DNA of 39,864 nucleotides. It comes from Candidatus Rokuibacteriota bacterium. GTDB taxonomy: Bacteria > Methylomirabilota > Methylomirabilia > Rokubacteriales > CSP1-6. Positions within the stretch are counted from its first letter, which is position 1; each line of letters begins with the position of its first letter. Location: the NCBI GenBank assembly GCA_016209385.1, contig JACQWB010000289.1:1-39864 (forward strand). Reading direction: 5' to 3'. Made by a program: the position numbers and the translations under genes. Under the pieces are notes generated by a model. It was not told the origin of the DNA, searched no databases, and saw only the letters and a list, made by a program, of their open reading frames with translations. This document shows, one piece after another, positions 16,874 to 25,968 of this stretch.

Positions 16874-18556
16874 TCAGGCCATGGCGCAGACGCCCGAAGG
16901 GCAACGCCTCCGGGCGAGGTGCTCCTCGACCTCGTCCCGGAAGTGGGTGAGGACCGAGCCGATCGGGTTGGGCGCCACCTGGCCGAGGCCGCAGATCGAC
17001 GTGAGGGCGAGCGCCTCGGACAGCTCGCCGATCAAGTCCAGGTCCTCGCGCCGGCCACGCCCCCGGCTGATGTCGGTCAGGATGTCCACCATCTTGGCGG
17101 AACCGACCCGGCACGGCACGCACTTGCCGCACGACTCGTTCTTGAAGAAGCGCACGGCGTTCAGCGCCATGTCCAGCATGCACGTTCCCTCGGCGCAGAC
17201 GACGATCGCTCCCGAGCCCAGCATGGAGCCCGCGTCGGCGAGCGACTTGAAATCGAGCGGGACGTCGAGCATGGCAGGCGGGAGGAACCCGGACGACGGC
17301 CCGGAGGGTGCGAAGGCCTTGAGGCGGCGGCCGCCCGAGACGCCCCCGGCGCGATCGAAGATGAGCTCGCGGGTCGGGGTGCCCATCGGGATCTCGTAGA
17401 CGCCGGGGCGGGCGACGTGGCCGCTCACGCCGACGAACTTGAGGCCGGGAGCCCCGGACCGGCCCTCCGCCTTGAACCACTCCACGCCCTTCAGGAGGAT
17501 CGGCGGGACGAAGGCGAAGGTCTCGACGTTGTTGATGACCGTCGGCTTGTTGTAGAGCCCGTGAGTGCCCGGGAACGGCGGCTTGTTGCGGGGCTCGGCG
17601 CGCCGGTCCTCCAGGGCCTCGAGGAGCGCCGACTCCTCCCCGCAGATGTAGCCGCCGGGGCTCACGAAGATCGAGAGGTCGAAGCTCACGCCGGAGCCCA
17701 GGAGGTCCCGGCCGACGAGCCCCGCGCGCTGGCACTGCTCGAGCTCCTGCTCCAGGATCACCCGCTGGGCCTCGTACTCGTGGCGGATGTAGATGATGCC
17801 CGTCCGCGCCCCCGTCACGACGCCGGCGAGGACCATCCCTTCGATGACAAGGTGGGGGATATGCTCCATGATGAACCGATCCTTGATCGTGCCCGGCTCG
17901 CTCTCGTCGGCGTTGCACACGACGTACTTCGCGTCCCCCGGCGCGTTCCGGACGATCTCCCACTTGAGACCGGTCGGAAACCCTGCCCCGCCCAGCCCGC
18001 GCAGGCCGCTCTCCTTCAGCGCGGCGAGGGTCCCGGCGGCGTCGCGGCTCGCGAGTAGCTTTCGCAGCGCCTCATAGCGCTGGCCTCCCGCGTACGGATC
18101 GATCCGCAGCGGAGCCTCCGGCCGTTGCACCTCAGGGTGCGGAAAGCGCCGTCCTGCGGCGGCGGCCTCGACGTGCGAGTAGAGGGAGGCGGAGGTGAGC
18201 CGCGCGACGATGGCGTCGTTGACGGACGCGGCCGGGGCGCAGTCGCACTGGCCCAGGCACGAGACCTCCCGGATCGCCACGCCGCTAGGGCCGAGCCGGG
18301 CGACGCGGGCTTCCACGGCGCTCCGGAGATCGTCGGCGCCGTTGAGGTGGCAGGAGAGGTCGGCGCACACGCGGAGGTCGATGGCGGGCGGCGGGGCAAG
18401 CCGGAAGTGGGGGTAAAAGCTGGCCAATCCCTGGAGGTGATAGAGCGGGGTCTGGGTTCGCTCGGCCAGAGCCCGCAGCTCGGCTGCGGGCAGATAGCCA
18501 TGGGTGTCTTGGATCGCCCGAAGCTCCTCGATGATCACTGGCCGCGCCCCTGGCAC
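16874..18556 (-). CDS. NuoE-NuoF fusion: NADH-oxidising flavin/Fe-S subunit
   Basis: The 560-residue product joins a NuoE-like thioredoxin-fold 2Fe-2S domain (residues 1-130; C64-x4-C69 and C100-x3-C104) to a full NuoF/HoxF-like domain. The latter has the FMN/NADH loop GLRGLGGAGFPTGLKW, PGGYICGEESALLEALE, and the 4Fe-4S ligands ESCGKCVPCR plus a later Cys in TSICGLGQ. It would take a hydride from NADH (or NADPH) to FMN and pass single electrons through Fe-S clusters. No other complex I genes (nuoA-D, H-N) or hydrogenase subunits are nearby, so this is a stand-alone diaphorase, as in HoxF, NAD-dependent formate dehydrogenase or bifurcating enzymes. The start GTG 18556 has only a weak ribosome site. 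A consensus-like promoter lies 31-60 bases upstream. Confidence 0.93.
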   Translation of the reverse strand: MPGARPVIIEELRAIQDTHGYLPAAELRALAERTQTPLYHLQGLASFYPHFRLAPPPAIDLRVCADLSCHLNGADDLRSAVEARVARLGPSGVAIREVSCLGQCDCAPAASVNDAIVARLTSASLYSHVEAAAAGRRFPHPEVQRPEAPLRIDPYAGGQRYEALRKLLASRDAAGTLAALKESGLRGLGGAGFPTGLKWEIVRNAPGDAKYVVCNADESEPGTIKDRFIMEHIPHLVIEGMVLAGVVTGARTGIIYIRHEYEAQRVILEQELEQCQRAGLVGRDLLGSGVSFDLSIFVSPGGYICGEESALLEALEDRRAEPRNKPPFPGTHGLYNKPTVINNVETFAFVPPILLKGVEWFKAEGRSGAPGLKFVGVSGHVARPGVYEIPMGTPTRELIFDRAGGVSGGRRLKAFAPSGPSSGFLPPAMLDVPLDFKSLADAGSMLGSGAIVVCAEGTCMLDMALNAVRFFKNESCGKCVPCRVGSAKMVDILTDISRGRGRREDLDLIGELSEALALTSICGLGQVAPNPIGSVLTHFRDEVEEHLARRRCPSGVCAMA

Positions 18557-18586
18557 CTCAGGACTCGATGGTATCGAACGGGAGTC

Positions 18587-18616
18587 AACATAGCGTCAGC
18601 GTCTGCTCTCTGTCAA
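18587..18616 (-). promoter_or_regulatory. Candidate sigma-70-type promoter for the NuoEF operon
   Basis: On the minus strand TTGACA (18616-18611) is followed after 18 bases by TATGTT (18592-18587). Transcription would begin about 20-25 bases before the NuoEF GTG. Both hexamers stand out in GC-rich DNA, and the gap is a divergent intergenic region. Seen by eye only. Confidence 0.5.
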
Positions 18617-18676
18617 TCGCTGATTGGGCTCGCGAGCCCGGGAGTCCGTCGGCGGCTGTCGGCTCCCCGGTTCGCT

Positions 18677-18706
18677 TTGACAGCGTCGTGCTCACCGTGT
18701 TATAGG
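18677..18706 (+). promoter_or_regulatory. Candidate sigma-70-type promoter for the outer-membrane barrel operon
   Basis: TTGACA (18677-18682), an 18-base spacer and TATAGG (18701-18706) mirror the opposite promoter in spacing. If it is used, transcription would start near 18713, downstream of the first in-frame ATG at 18708. The barrel protein would then have to start further in, after GGGGGAGGA at 18752-18760. Confidence 0.4.
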
Positions 18707-18707
18707 G

Positions 18708-20732
18708 ATGCGCGGTAGGATCTCCGGGCCCAGCGGTGAACCCCTGACGGCGGGGGAGGAACTGATCACGACTGTCGAGCGACGCTGGGGAGCTGTGTTC
18801 ACCGCGCTGATCCTCTGTACGAGCCCCGGCACGAGCTCGGCGGAGCCGCTGGATCCTCCGGTAGCGAGTCAGTTGAGGGCAGGACCCGTCCCGTGGGGTG
18901 CCGCGTCCCCGTCGGGCGCGGCGCCGTCCTGGTTGGCCCAGCGCCTCCGGCGGCCGGGCGCGGAGGAGCCGAAGGAGGAGGCACCGCAGGAGAAGCCCGC
19001 CCCCCAGCCGTTCGTTCAGCCGCCGGTCGAGCCGCCCGTGGGATTTGCCGGGCGCTCCCTCCTCCGTCCGCGCGCCACGCAGACGAGCCCCGAGTTCGTC
19101 CCCCTGGAGGACCGCTGGCGCATCGGGTTTCCCGAGTGGAAGCGGTACGAGCGCCGCATCGAGGCGCCGTACGTCGAGGGGCGCTGGTGGGATCCCTACA
19201 ACCAGAACGTCCTCAAGGGCGACTTCCCGGTCCTCGGCCAGCACATCTTCCTGAGCCTGTCGGCGATCAGCGACACCCTGTTCGAGCTGCGACGCATCCC
19301 GCTCCCCAGTAACGTGAGCGCCGAGGACCCCGACAGCGCCGAGTTCTTCGGGTCCGGGGACCAACGCTTCGTCAACCAGAACTTCATCCTGTCGCTCGAG
19401 GTGTTCAAGGGGGACACCGCGTTCAAGCCGCGAGATTGGGAGTTCAGGATCACGCCGGTCTTCAACCTCAACTTCCTGGACGTGCAGGAAACCGGGGTCG
19501 TGAACATCGATGTCCGCGAAGGGACGACGCGGAAGGAGGTCCACAGCACGTTCCAGGAGCTGTTCGTCGAGTACCACCTGGGCGACCTGAGCCCCAACTA
19601 TGATTTCGTCTCAAGCCGCTTCGGCATCCAGGGCTTCACCAGCGACTTCCGCGGCTTCATCTTCAGTGACAACACGCTCGGCTTCCGGCTCTTCGGCGAC
19701 CTCCAGTCGAACCAGAACCAGTTCAACGCGGCCTACTTCCGCCCGCTGGAAAAGGACACCAACAGCGGGCTCAACCGGCTCTTCGACACCCGGGGCCAGC
19801 ACCTCGCGATCCTGAACTACTTCAGGCAGGACTTCCTGTGGCTCGGGTACACGGCCCAGCTGAGCTTCCACTACCTCCACGACAGCGGCGGGGTCCACTT
19901 CGACGAGAACGGCTTCCTCGTCCGGCCCGCCGCCGTCGGGTTCGTGCGGCGGACCCGGCCGAACACCGTGGACGTGGCGTACCTGGGCTGGACGGGCGAC
20001 GGCCACATCGGGCCGCTGAACCTCACGCACGCGTTCTACCAGGCGCTCGGCCGCGACACGTTCAACCAGATCGCCGGCCAGCCGCTGGACATCAACGCGC
20101 AGATGGCCGCCCTGGAGCTGTCGGTGGATCTGGACTGGCTGAGGCCCAAGGCGTCCTTCTTCTGGGCCTCCGGTGACTCCAAGCCGCTCGACGACCGGGG
20201 CCGCGGCTTCGACTCGATCTTCGACAACCCCAACTTCGCCGGCGGGGGATTCAGCTACTGGCTCCGCCAGGGGCTCCCGCTGACGGGGACCGGGCTCGAG
20301 CTGGTGGGCCGCAACAGCCTGCTCCCGAGTCTCCGGGGCAGCAAGATCGAGGGGCAGCCGAACTTCGTCAACCCGGGCCTCTTCCTGTTCAACGTCGGGA
20401 GCGACGTCGAGCTGACCCCCAAGCTCAAGGCGTCGCTCAACCTGAACTTCCTCCGGTTTCACCGGACCGCGCCGCTCGAACTCCTGCTCTTCCAGCCGGA
20501 CATCCGCCACGATATCGGGTTCGATTACAGCCTCGGGTTCCGGTACCGGCCGTTCCTGAACGAGAACGTGACCATCACGGCGGGGGCTTCGGCGCTGACG
20601 ATCGGTGGGGGCTTGAAAGACGTGTACACGTTTGACACATTGGAGTTCGGGGCGGGCGGGTTGCAGGTCGTCAAGAACGACCCGTTCGATCACCTGTACT
20701 CGGCCTTCCTGGCCGTCACGTTCACCTACTGA
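18708..20732 (+). CDS. Outer-membrane beta-barrel (porin-like) protein, first conduit
   Basis: The 674-residue frame contains a signal peptide at about residues 25-45 (RRW, hydrophobic run, cleavage near SSA). A Glu/Lys/Pro-rich linker (about 82-110) follows, then a long run of alternating strands rich in Tyr/Phe/Asn. It ends in AVTFTY, the aromatic C-terminal signature recognised by the BAM machinery. The first 100 residues after the linker resemble a plug or periplasmic part. The start is uncertain: ATG 18708 lacks a ribosome site and overlaps a candidate -10 box, while a strong GGGGGAGGA at 18752 is followed by no ATG/GTG at normal distance. The decahaem lipoprotein begins 24 bases later. 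By analogy with MtrAB/PCC complexes the barrel could house or dock a cytochrome, but I see no sequence match to MtrB. Confidence 0.82.
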   Translation: MRGRISGPSGEPLTAGEELITTVERRWGAVFTALILCTSPGTSSAEPLDPPVASQLRAGPVPWGAASPSGAAPSWLAQRLRRPGAEEPKEEAPQEKPAPQPFVQPPVEPPVGFAGRSLLRPRATQTSPEFVPLEDRWRIGFPEWKRYERRIEAPYVEGRWWDPYNQNVLKGDFPVLGQHIFLSLSAISDTLFELRRIPLPSNVSAEDPDSAEFFGSGDQRFVNQNFILSLEVFKGDTAFKPRDWEFRITPVFNLNFLDVQETGVVNIDVREGTTRKEVHSTFQELFVEYHLGDLSPNYDFVSSRFGIQGFTSDFRGFIFSDNTLGFRLFGDLQSNQNQFNAAYFRPLEKDTNSGLNRLFDTRGQHLAILNYFRQDFLWLGYTAQLSFHYLHDSGGVHFDENGFLVRPAAVGFVRRTRPNTVDVAYLGWTGDGHIGPLNLTHAFYQALGRDTFNQIAGQPLDINAQMAALELSVDLDWLRPKASFFWASGDSKPLDDRGRGFDSIFDNPNFAGGGFSYWLRQGLPLTGTGLELVGRNSLLPSLRGSKIEGQPNFVNPGLFLFNVGSDVELTPKLKASLNLNFLRFHRTAPLELLLFQPDIRHDIGFDYSLGFRYRPFLNENVTITAGASALTIGGGLKDVYTFDTLEFGAGGLQVVKNDPFDHLYSAFLAVTFTY

Positions 20733-20756
20733 TCGAGCCCGAGGGCAGGAGCGACG

Positions 20757-23700
20757 ATGGCGCGGCTGGGCGGACACACGACGGCGCGGGCGCTGTGGAC
20801 GGCGCTGGTGGTGATCGGCGCGGTTGCCGCACTGGTCGCAGCCTGCACGATGTCCCCGGGTCCTGAGCCCGGACGGCAGGTGGTCCCCCGGCCCGCGGCG
20901 GCGCCCGCCACCGAAGGCCCGCCCCTCAGCAAGCAGACCCAGGCCGACGCCGATCGGAAGAGCGCCGGGTGTGTCACCTGCCACACCAAGACCGACTCCC
21001 CGTCCATGCACATGGCGACCACGGTGAAGCTCGGGTGCATCGACTGCCACGGCGGCCGCGTCGACGTCCGCCTCCCGGCGGGCGCGGCCAAGGACTCCCG
21101 CGAGTACGACGAGGTGAAGAAGCAGGCCCATGTCGAGCCGCGCTTCCCCGACGCCTGGAGGAGCTCGGCCAACCCGGTCCGGTCCTACACGCTGCTCAAC
21201 CGCGAGAGTCTCGAGTTCCTCCAGTTCGTGAACCCGGGTGACCTCCGCGTGGCGCGGCGGACCTGCGGGCCCGAGGGGTGCCATCCGGCCGAGGTGTCCC
21301 AGGTCGAGAAGAGCATGATGACGACGGGTCCCATGCTCTGGGCCGCGGCGCTCTACAACAACGGAGGCTACCCGATCAAGCAGCCGCGCTTCGGCGAGAG
21401 CTACGGTCCCGAAGGCGCCCCCCAGCGCGCGGTGACCGTGCCGCTCCCAACGCCGGAGGAGACGGCGAAGAAGGGCGTCCTCCCCTACCTCGATCCGCTG
21501 CCCCGGTTCGAGATCACCCAGCCGGGCAACATCCTGCGCGTGTTCGAGCGGGGCCAGCGCCGCCCCCTGGAGCTCGGGGTTCCGACGCTCGACGAGGACC
21601 CGGGCCGTCCCGCCAACCGGCTCAGCGCGCGCGGGCTCGGCACGCTCAACCGGACCGACCCGGTGTGGCTGAACCTACAAAAGACGCGGCTCTTCGACCC
21701 CGCGCTCTCGTTCCTGGGGACCAACGACCATCCGGGCGACTACCGCTCGAGCGGCTGCTCCGCTTGCCACGTGATCTACGCCAACGACCGGTCCCCGGTC
21801 CACTCCGGACCGTTCGCGAGGTTCGGGAACCTGGGTCGGAGCGACACGGCGGACCCGACGATCCCCAAGGGCGAGTCCGGCCACCCGATCAAGCATGTCT
21901 TCACCAACTCCATCCCGTCGAGTCAGTGCGTCGTGTGCCACCACCACCCGGGGACCACGGTGACCCAGAGCTACTTCGGCTACACGTGGTGGGACAATGA
22001 GACCGACGGCGAGCTGATGTATCCGCCGACGGAGCGCCGGCTCGCGGCGTGGCAGGTCGACGCGATCCAGCGCGCCAACCCCGAGGGCTCGGCGCTGCGC
22101 GGTCTCTGGTCCGATCCCGAGTTTCTCGCCAACGTCGTTGACCTCAACCCGAAGCTCAAGCGGACCCAGTTCGCGGACTTCCACGGCCACGGCTGGGTCT
22201 TCCGCGGCGTCTACAAGCAGGACCGGAAGGGGAACCTGCTCGACGCCAAGGGGAGCGTCGTTGCCCACGACGACCCGGAGCGCTTCAAGAAGGCGGTCCA
22301 CTTGAAGGACATCCACCTCGAGAAAGGGATGCACTGCGCGGACTGCCACTTCAAGCAGGACGTCCACGGCAACGGCAAGCTCTACGGCGAGACGCGCAAC
22401 GCGATCGAGATCGACTGCATCGACTGCCACGGGACCATGCAGCAGCGGACCACGCTCAAGACATCCGGGCCCGCGGCGCCGAAGGGAGGGACCGAGCTGG
22501 CCCAGCTCCAGACGCCCTTCGGCCAGCGGCGCTTCGTCTGGCGCGGCGACAAGCTGATCCAGCGGTCCATGGTGACCAAGGACCTCGAGTGGGAGGTCGT
22601 CCAGACGGCCGACACCGTCAACCCCAACTCGGAGTGGGCGAAGGCCCACCCCGGCGAGAGCCTGCGCTCGCGCCTGGCCAAGACGCTCCGCAAGGACGGC
22701 AAGACCTGGGGCGACGTGCCGGACACGGAGCAGGAGCTGGCCCATGCCAACGCCCGGATGACGTGCTTCTCCTGCCACACCGCGTGGGTGACGAGCTGCT
22801 TCGGCTGCCACCTGCCGATGAAGGCCAACGAGCGCAAGCCGCTCCTCCACAACGAGGGGGACGTGCTGCGGAACTGGACGCCGTACAACTTCCAGACGCT
22901 GCGCGACGACGTCTTCATGCTGGGCGTCGACGGGACGGTCACAGGGAATCGGGTCGCGCCCGTCCGCTCAGCCTGCGCGGTGCTGGTCGGCTCCCAGAAC
23001 GCGAACCGCGAATGGGTCTACGCGCAGCAGCAGACGGTCTCGGCCGAGGGCTTCGCCGGCCACGCGTTCAGCCCGTTCGTGCCCCACACCGTCCGCGCCA
23101 CCGAGACCAAGATGTGCACCGACTGCCACGTCGCGGCGAAGAACGACAACAACGCCTGGATGGCGCAGGCGCTGATGCAGGGGACGAACTTCTACAACTT
23201 CCTGGGGCGCTACGTCTACGTCGCCGAGGGCGGGCACGGGTTCGAGGCCGTCGCCGTTACCGAGCGGGAGGAGCCCCAGGCGGTGATCGGCAGCTACCTG
23301 CACGAGGTGGCCTACCCGACCGGCTACGGGAAGCACAAGGAGCGCGGGAGCGTCCTGAAGGAGAGCGTCCACCACCGCGGCCGGGATGTCCTCGGCCTGT
23401 TCGGGCGCGACGAGATCCTCAGCATCCAGCTCCGCGGCGAGTACCTCTACACCGCGAACGGGCCCGGCGGGTTCCGCGCCTACGACGTGGCCCAGGTCGA
23501 CCAGAAGGGCTTCTCCGAGCGGATCGTCACGGCGCCCGTCTCCCCGCTCGGGCAGCGCTTCTACGTGCGGACCAGGTACGCAACGGCGGTCGCGTCGCCC
23601 ACGACCCTGGCCGTGGACCCGACCCGATCGCGCCGCCCCGAGAACCAGGAGCAGCCGATCCACCCGCTCTACGCCTACCTCTACGTGACCGACCGCGAGG

Positions 23701-24656
23701 AGGGGCTGGTCGTCATCGGCAACCGTGCCGGAAGCCGCAACCGTCCCGGGGTCGCGACGCTCCTGGACGGCGACCCGACGAACAACTTCCTGGAGCGCGC
23801 GGTCACCTTCAACCCGGGCGGGATCCTGAACGGGGCCGTCAACCTCACCATCGCGGGGACCTACGCCTACGTCCTCGCCGACCGGGGGCTGGTCGTCGTC
23901 AGCATCGACGATCCCCTGAAGCCCAGGGTCGTGGCCGAGGTGGGTCCGCCGGCCATTGTGAAACCCCGGGCGGTCGCCGTGCAGTTCCGCTACGCGTTCG
24001 TCACCGATGCGGAGGGGCTGAAGGTCGCGGACGTCACCTTCCCCGAGCGCCCGCGTCTGCTCCCCGGGGCGGTGGTCCGGCTGAGCGACGCCCGCGGGCT
24101 CTACCTGGCGCGAACCTACGCCTACGTGGCGGCCGGCGCTCAGGGGCTTGCGATCATCGATATCGAACGACCCGAGCGGCCGGTTCTGGACCAGCTCTAT
24201 ACCGCCGACGGCGCCATCAACGACGCCCGCGACGTGAAAGTGGGCATGACCAACTCGAGCCTGTTCGCCTACGTTGCCGACGGCAAGAACGGCCTTCGGG
24301 TGATCCAGCTGACCTCCCCGCGCGACACGCCCGGCAATTTCGGGTTCAGCCCGCGGCCGGGCCCGCGCCTGATCGCCACCTACCCGACCCGGGGGCCCGC
24401 TCTGGCCGTCTCCAAAGGCACCGACCGGGACCGCGCCGTGGACGAGGGCGGCAACCAGATCGCCGTGTTCAATCGGCTGGGCTCCCGGCCGTTCAACCTG
24501 GCCGAGATGCAGCGGCTCTACCTGCGGGGCGGCCAGCTCTACGCGGTCAGCGACGAGCCTCCGGCTCCGCCGCGCCCGCCCCGTGAGGAGCTGAAGAAGG
24601 AAGAAAAGGAAGAGGAAGCGCCCGCGCCGAGGCTCCGGCGTCCCGGCCGGGAGTGA
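20757..24656 (+). CDS. Decahaem cytochrome c lipoprotein with C-terminal LVIVD beta-propeller
   Basis: The 1,299-residue protein has a signal peptide ending in LVAAC, a likely lipobox, so it is probably lipid-anchored in the outer membrane. Residues 70 to about 790 hold nine CXXCH motifs plus CGPEGCH (CX4CH). From about 800 on there are seven LVIVD-type repeats, for example [31 protein letters not shown] and [16 protein letters not shown], predicting a seven-bladed propeller. The tail is a charged Pro/Glu/Lys stretch. The haem part is clearly paralogous to the 11-haem protein at 27035-29941: both share NPGDL..., CGP(E/S)GCH, PGDYR..GC.ACHV.Y, TIPK.E..HP.KH and the paired CH-x-x-W region. ATG 20757 has GGAG upstream. 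A surface-facing electron-transfer protein paired with the barrel is the likeliest role. Confidence 0.9.
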   Translation: MARLGGHTTARALWTALVVIGAVAALVAACTMSPGPEPGRQVVPRPAAAPATEGPPLSKQTQADADRKSAGCVTCHTKTDSPSMHMATTVKLGCIDCHGGRVDVRLPAGAAKDSREYDEVKKQAHVEPRFPDAWRSSANPVRSYTLLNRESLEFLQFVNPGDLRVARRTCGPEGCHPAEVSQVEKSMMTTGPMLWAAALYNNGGYPIKQPRFGESYGPEGAPQRAVTVPLPTPEETAKKGVLPYLDPLPRFEITQPGNILRVFERGQRRPLELGVPTLDEDPGRPANRLSARGLGTLNRTDPVWLNLQKTRLFDPALSFLGTNDHPGDYRSSGCSACHVIYANDRSPVHSGPFARFGNLGRSDTADPTIPKGESGHPIKHVFTNSIPSSQCVVCHHHPGTTVTQSYFGYTWWDNETDGELMYPPTERRLAAWQVDAIQRANPEGSALRGLWSDPEFLANVVDLNPKLKRTQFADFHGHGWVFRGVYKQDRKGNLLDAKGSVVAHDDPERFKKAVHLKDIHLEKGMHCADCHFKQDVHGNGKLYGETRNAIEIDCIDCHGTMQQRTTLKTSGPAAPKGGTELAQLQTPFGQRRFVWRGDKLIQRSMVTKDLEWEVVQTADTVNPNSEWAKAHPGESLRSRLAKTLRKDGKTWGDVPDTEQELAHANARMTCFSCHTAWVTSCFGCHLPMKANERKPLLHNEGDVLRNWTPYNFQTLRDDVFMLGVDGTVTGNRVAPVRSACAVLVGSQNANREWVYAQQQTVSAEGFAGHAFSPFVPHTVRATETKMCTDCHVAAKNDNNAWMAQALMQGTNFYNFLGRYVYVAEGGHGFEAVAVTEREEPQAVIGSYLHEVAYPTGYGKHKERGSVLKESVHHRGRDVLGLFGRDEILSIQLRGEYLYTANGPGGFRAYDVAQVDQKGFSERIVTAPVSPLGQRFYVRTRYATAVASPTTLAVDPTRSRRPENQEQPIHPLYAYLYVTDREEGLVVIGNRAGSRNRPGVATLLDGDPTNNFLERAVTFNPGGILNGAVNLTIAGTYAYVLADRGLVVVSIDDPLKPRVVAEVGPPAIVKPRAVAVQFRYAFVTDAEGLKVADVTFPERPRLLPGAVVRLSDARGLYLARTYAYVAAGAQGLAIIDIERPERPVLDQLYTADGAINDARDVKVGMTNSSLFAYVADGKNGLRVIQLTSPRDTPGNFGFSPRPGPRLIATYPTRGPALAVSKGTDRDRAVDEGGNQIAVFNRLGSRPFNLAEMQRLYLRGGQLYAVSDEPPAPPRPPREELKKEEKEEEAPAPRLRRPGRE

Positions 24657-24696
24657 GGCGATTCGAAGGAGTCTCGCCGCGAGAAGGGGGTCACTC

Positions 24697-25956
24697 ATGT
24701 TGCAGCTCGCCGCTTGTCGGGGTGTCGCGCTGTCCGCTGCGGCCGTCGCGGTGTTCGTCGCGGGGTCGCTCCTGCCCGGCGCCGCCTGGGTGAGCATCGC
24801 CCACGCCCAGGCGAAGGAGGCCTACAAGTACACCGGCGCCGCCTCGTGCGGGGCGTCCAACTGCCACGGGAGCACGAAGCCGAAGGCCGATTACCCGAAG
24901 CTCAACGAGAACGTGGTCTGGTTCCAGAAGGACAAGCACGCCAAGGCCTTCGCCACGCTCACCAACGAGAAGCTGAAGTCGGGCGTCCGCCCCTCCAAGA
25001 TCGCCGGGAATCTGAAAATTGCTAAAGCCGAGACCAGCGACCGGTGCCTGGACTGCCACGCGGTCAACGTCAAGAAGGAGCTGAGAGGCCCCAAGTTCGA
25101 CATCAGCGAGGGCGTTCACTGCGATGGCTGCCACGGCCCCGCGGAGAAGTGGCTGGAGCCCCACGCGGAGAAGGGCTGGACCCACGAGCAGTCGGTGAAG
25201 GTGGGGATGTACGACACCAAGGACCTGCTCCTCCGGGCCGACAAGTGCGTGTCCTGTCACCTCGCCATCGACCACGAGTTGGTGACCGCCGGCCACCCGG
25301 ACCTCCTCGCCTTCGAGCTGGACACCTTCAGCGCCTCGATGCCGCCGCACTGGCGGGACAAGGGGACCTGGTTCGGGACCCGCGCCTGGGCGACGGGCCA
25401 GGCGATCTCGCTCCGCGAGGCGATGAAGCAGCTCGCGGACCGTGCCGGCAAGAACGCCCCGGAGAAGCTGCTCGCCGAGGCCTGGCAGAAGGGGCGCGGC
25501 CACGCCGCGGTCTTCCGCCACCTGCTCGGCCTCGTCGCGCCGGACGCGCAGAAGGCGCTGGCTCAGGACCTGGGGACCCTGGCCGACCTCCTCGGCAAGG
25601 GCGCCGGAGACCGCGCGAAGATCGCTGCCACCGCGGGCCAGGCGGCCAAGACGGTGGGCCAGCTGGCCGCGAGGATCGCGACCCGGGAGTTCGACAAGGC
25701 GGGGACCCAGGCGCTCATCCGGAGCATCGCGGGCGACGGGGAGAGTATCTCGGCGGTCGGGATCCGCGGCGCCGAGCAGGCCGCCATGGCGCTCGACCGG
25801 CTCTACACCACCTACTCGAAGTCACCCGGCGAGAAGTCGGACAAGGCGCTGCAGGGCGTGCTCGACAAGCTCTTCGGTGACATCGAGGATCCGAAGAAGT
25901 TCGACGCGAAGCAGTTCGCCGCGGAGCTGAAGGCGTTCCAGGCGGGTTTCAAGTAA
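24697..25956 (+). CDS. Periplasmic tetrahaem cytochrome c (c554-like)
   Basis: The 419-residue protein has a Sec signal peptide (cleavage near AHAQA). Haem motifs are CGASNCH (CX4CH), CLDCH, CDGCH and CVSCH within the first 190 residues, an arrangement like cytochrome c554 and related NiR/HAO partners. GVHCDGCHGPAEKWLEPH and VSCHLAIDHELVTAGHPD are typical of that group. Residues 200-419 are haem-free and mostly helical, rich in Ala/Lys/Leu, with no family I recognise. The start ATG 24697 has GGGGGT upstream and lies 40 bases after the decahaem lipoprotein gene, so it is likely the third gene of that operon. It would shuttle electrons in the periplasm between the inner membrane and the outer-membrane module. 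Confidence 0.85.
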   Translation: MLQLAACRGVALSAAAVAVFVAGSLLPGAAWVSIAHAQAKEAYKYTGAASCGASNCHGSTKPKADYPKLNENVVWFQKDKHAKAFATLTNEKLKSGVRPSKIAGNLKIAKAETSDRCLDCHAVNVKKELRGPKFDISEGVHCDGCHGPAEKWLEPHAEKGWTHEQSVKVGMYDTKDLLLRADKCVSCHLAIDHELVTAGHPDLLAFELDTFSASMPPHWRDKGTWFGTRAWATGQAISLREAMKQLADRAGKNAPEKLLAEAWQKGRGHAAVFRHLLGLVAPDAQKALAQDLGTLADLLGKGAGDRAKIAATAGQAAKTVGQLAARIATREFDKAGTQALIRSIAGDGESISAVGIRGAEQAAMALDRLYTTYSKSPGEKSDKALQGVLDKLFGDIEDPKKFDAKQFAAELKAFQAGFK

Positions 25957-25968
25957 TCGGGGGCGTGC

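Noticed and set aside
15410-18058. 882-codon open frame on the plus strand across the Fe-S/cNMP and NuoEF genes
   Set aside because: It is antisense to two strongly recognised genes. The product is rich in Arg/Glu/Ala/Gly/Asp with no motifs, typical of shadow frames in GC-rich DNA.
19611-21284. 557-codon minus-strand frame opposite the first barrel and start of the decahaem lipoprotein
   Set aside because: Spans two real genes on the other strand and shows no recognisable sequence.
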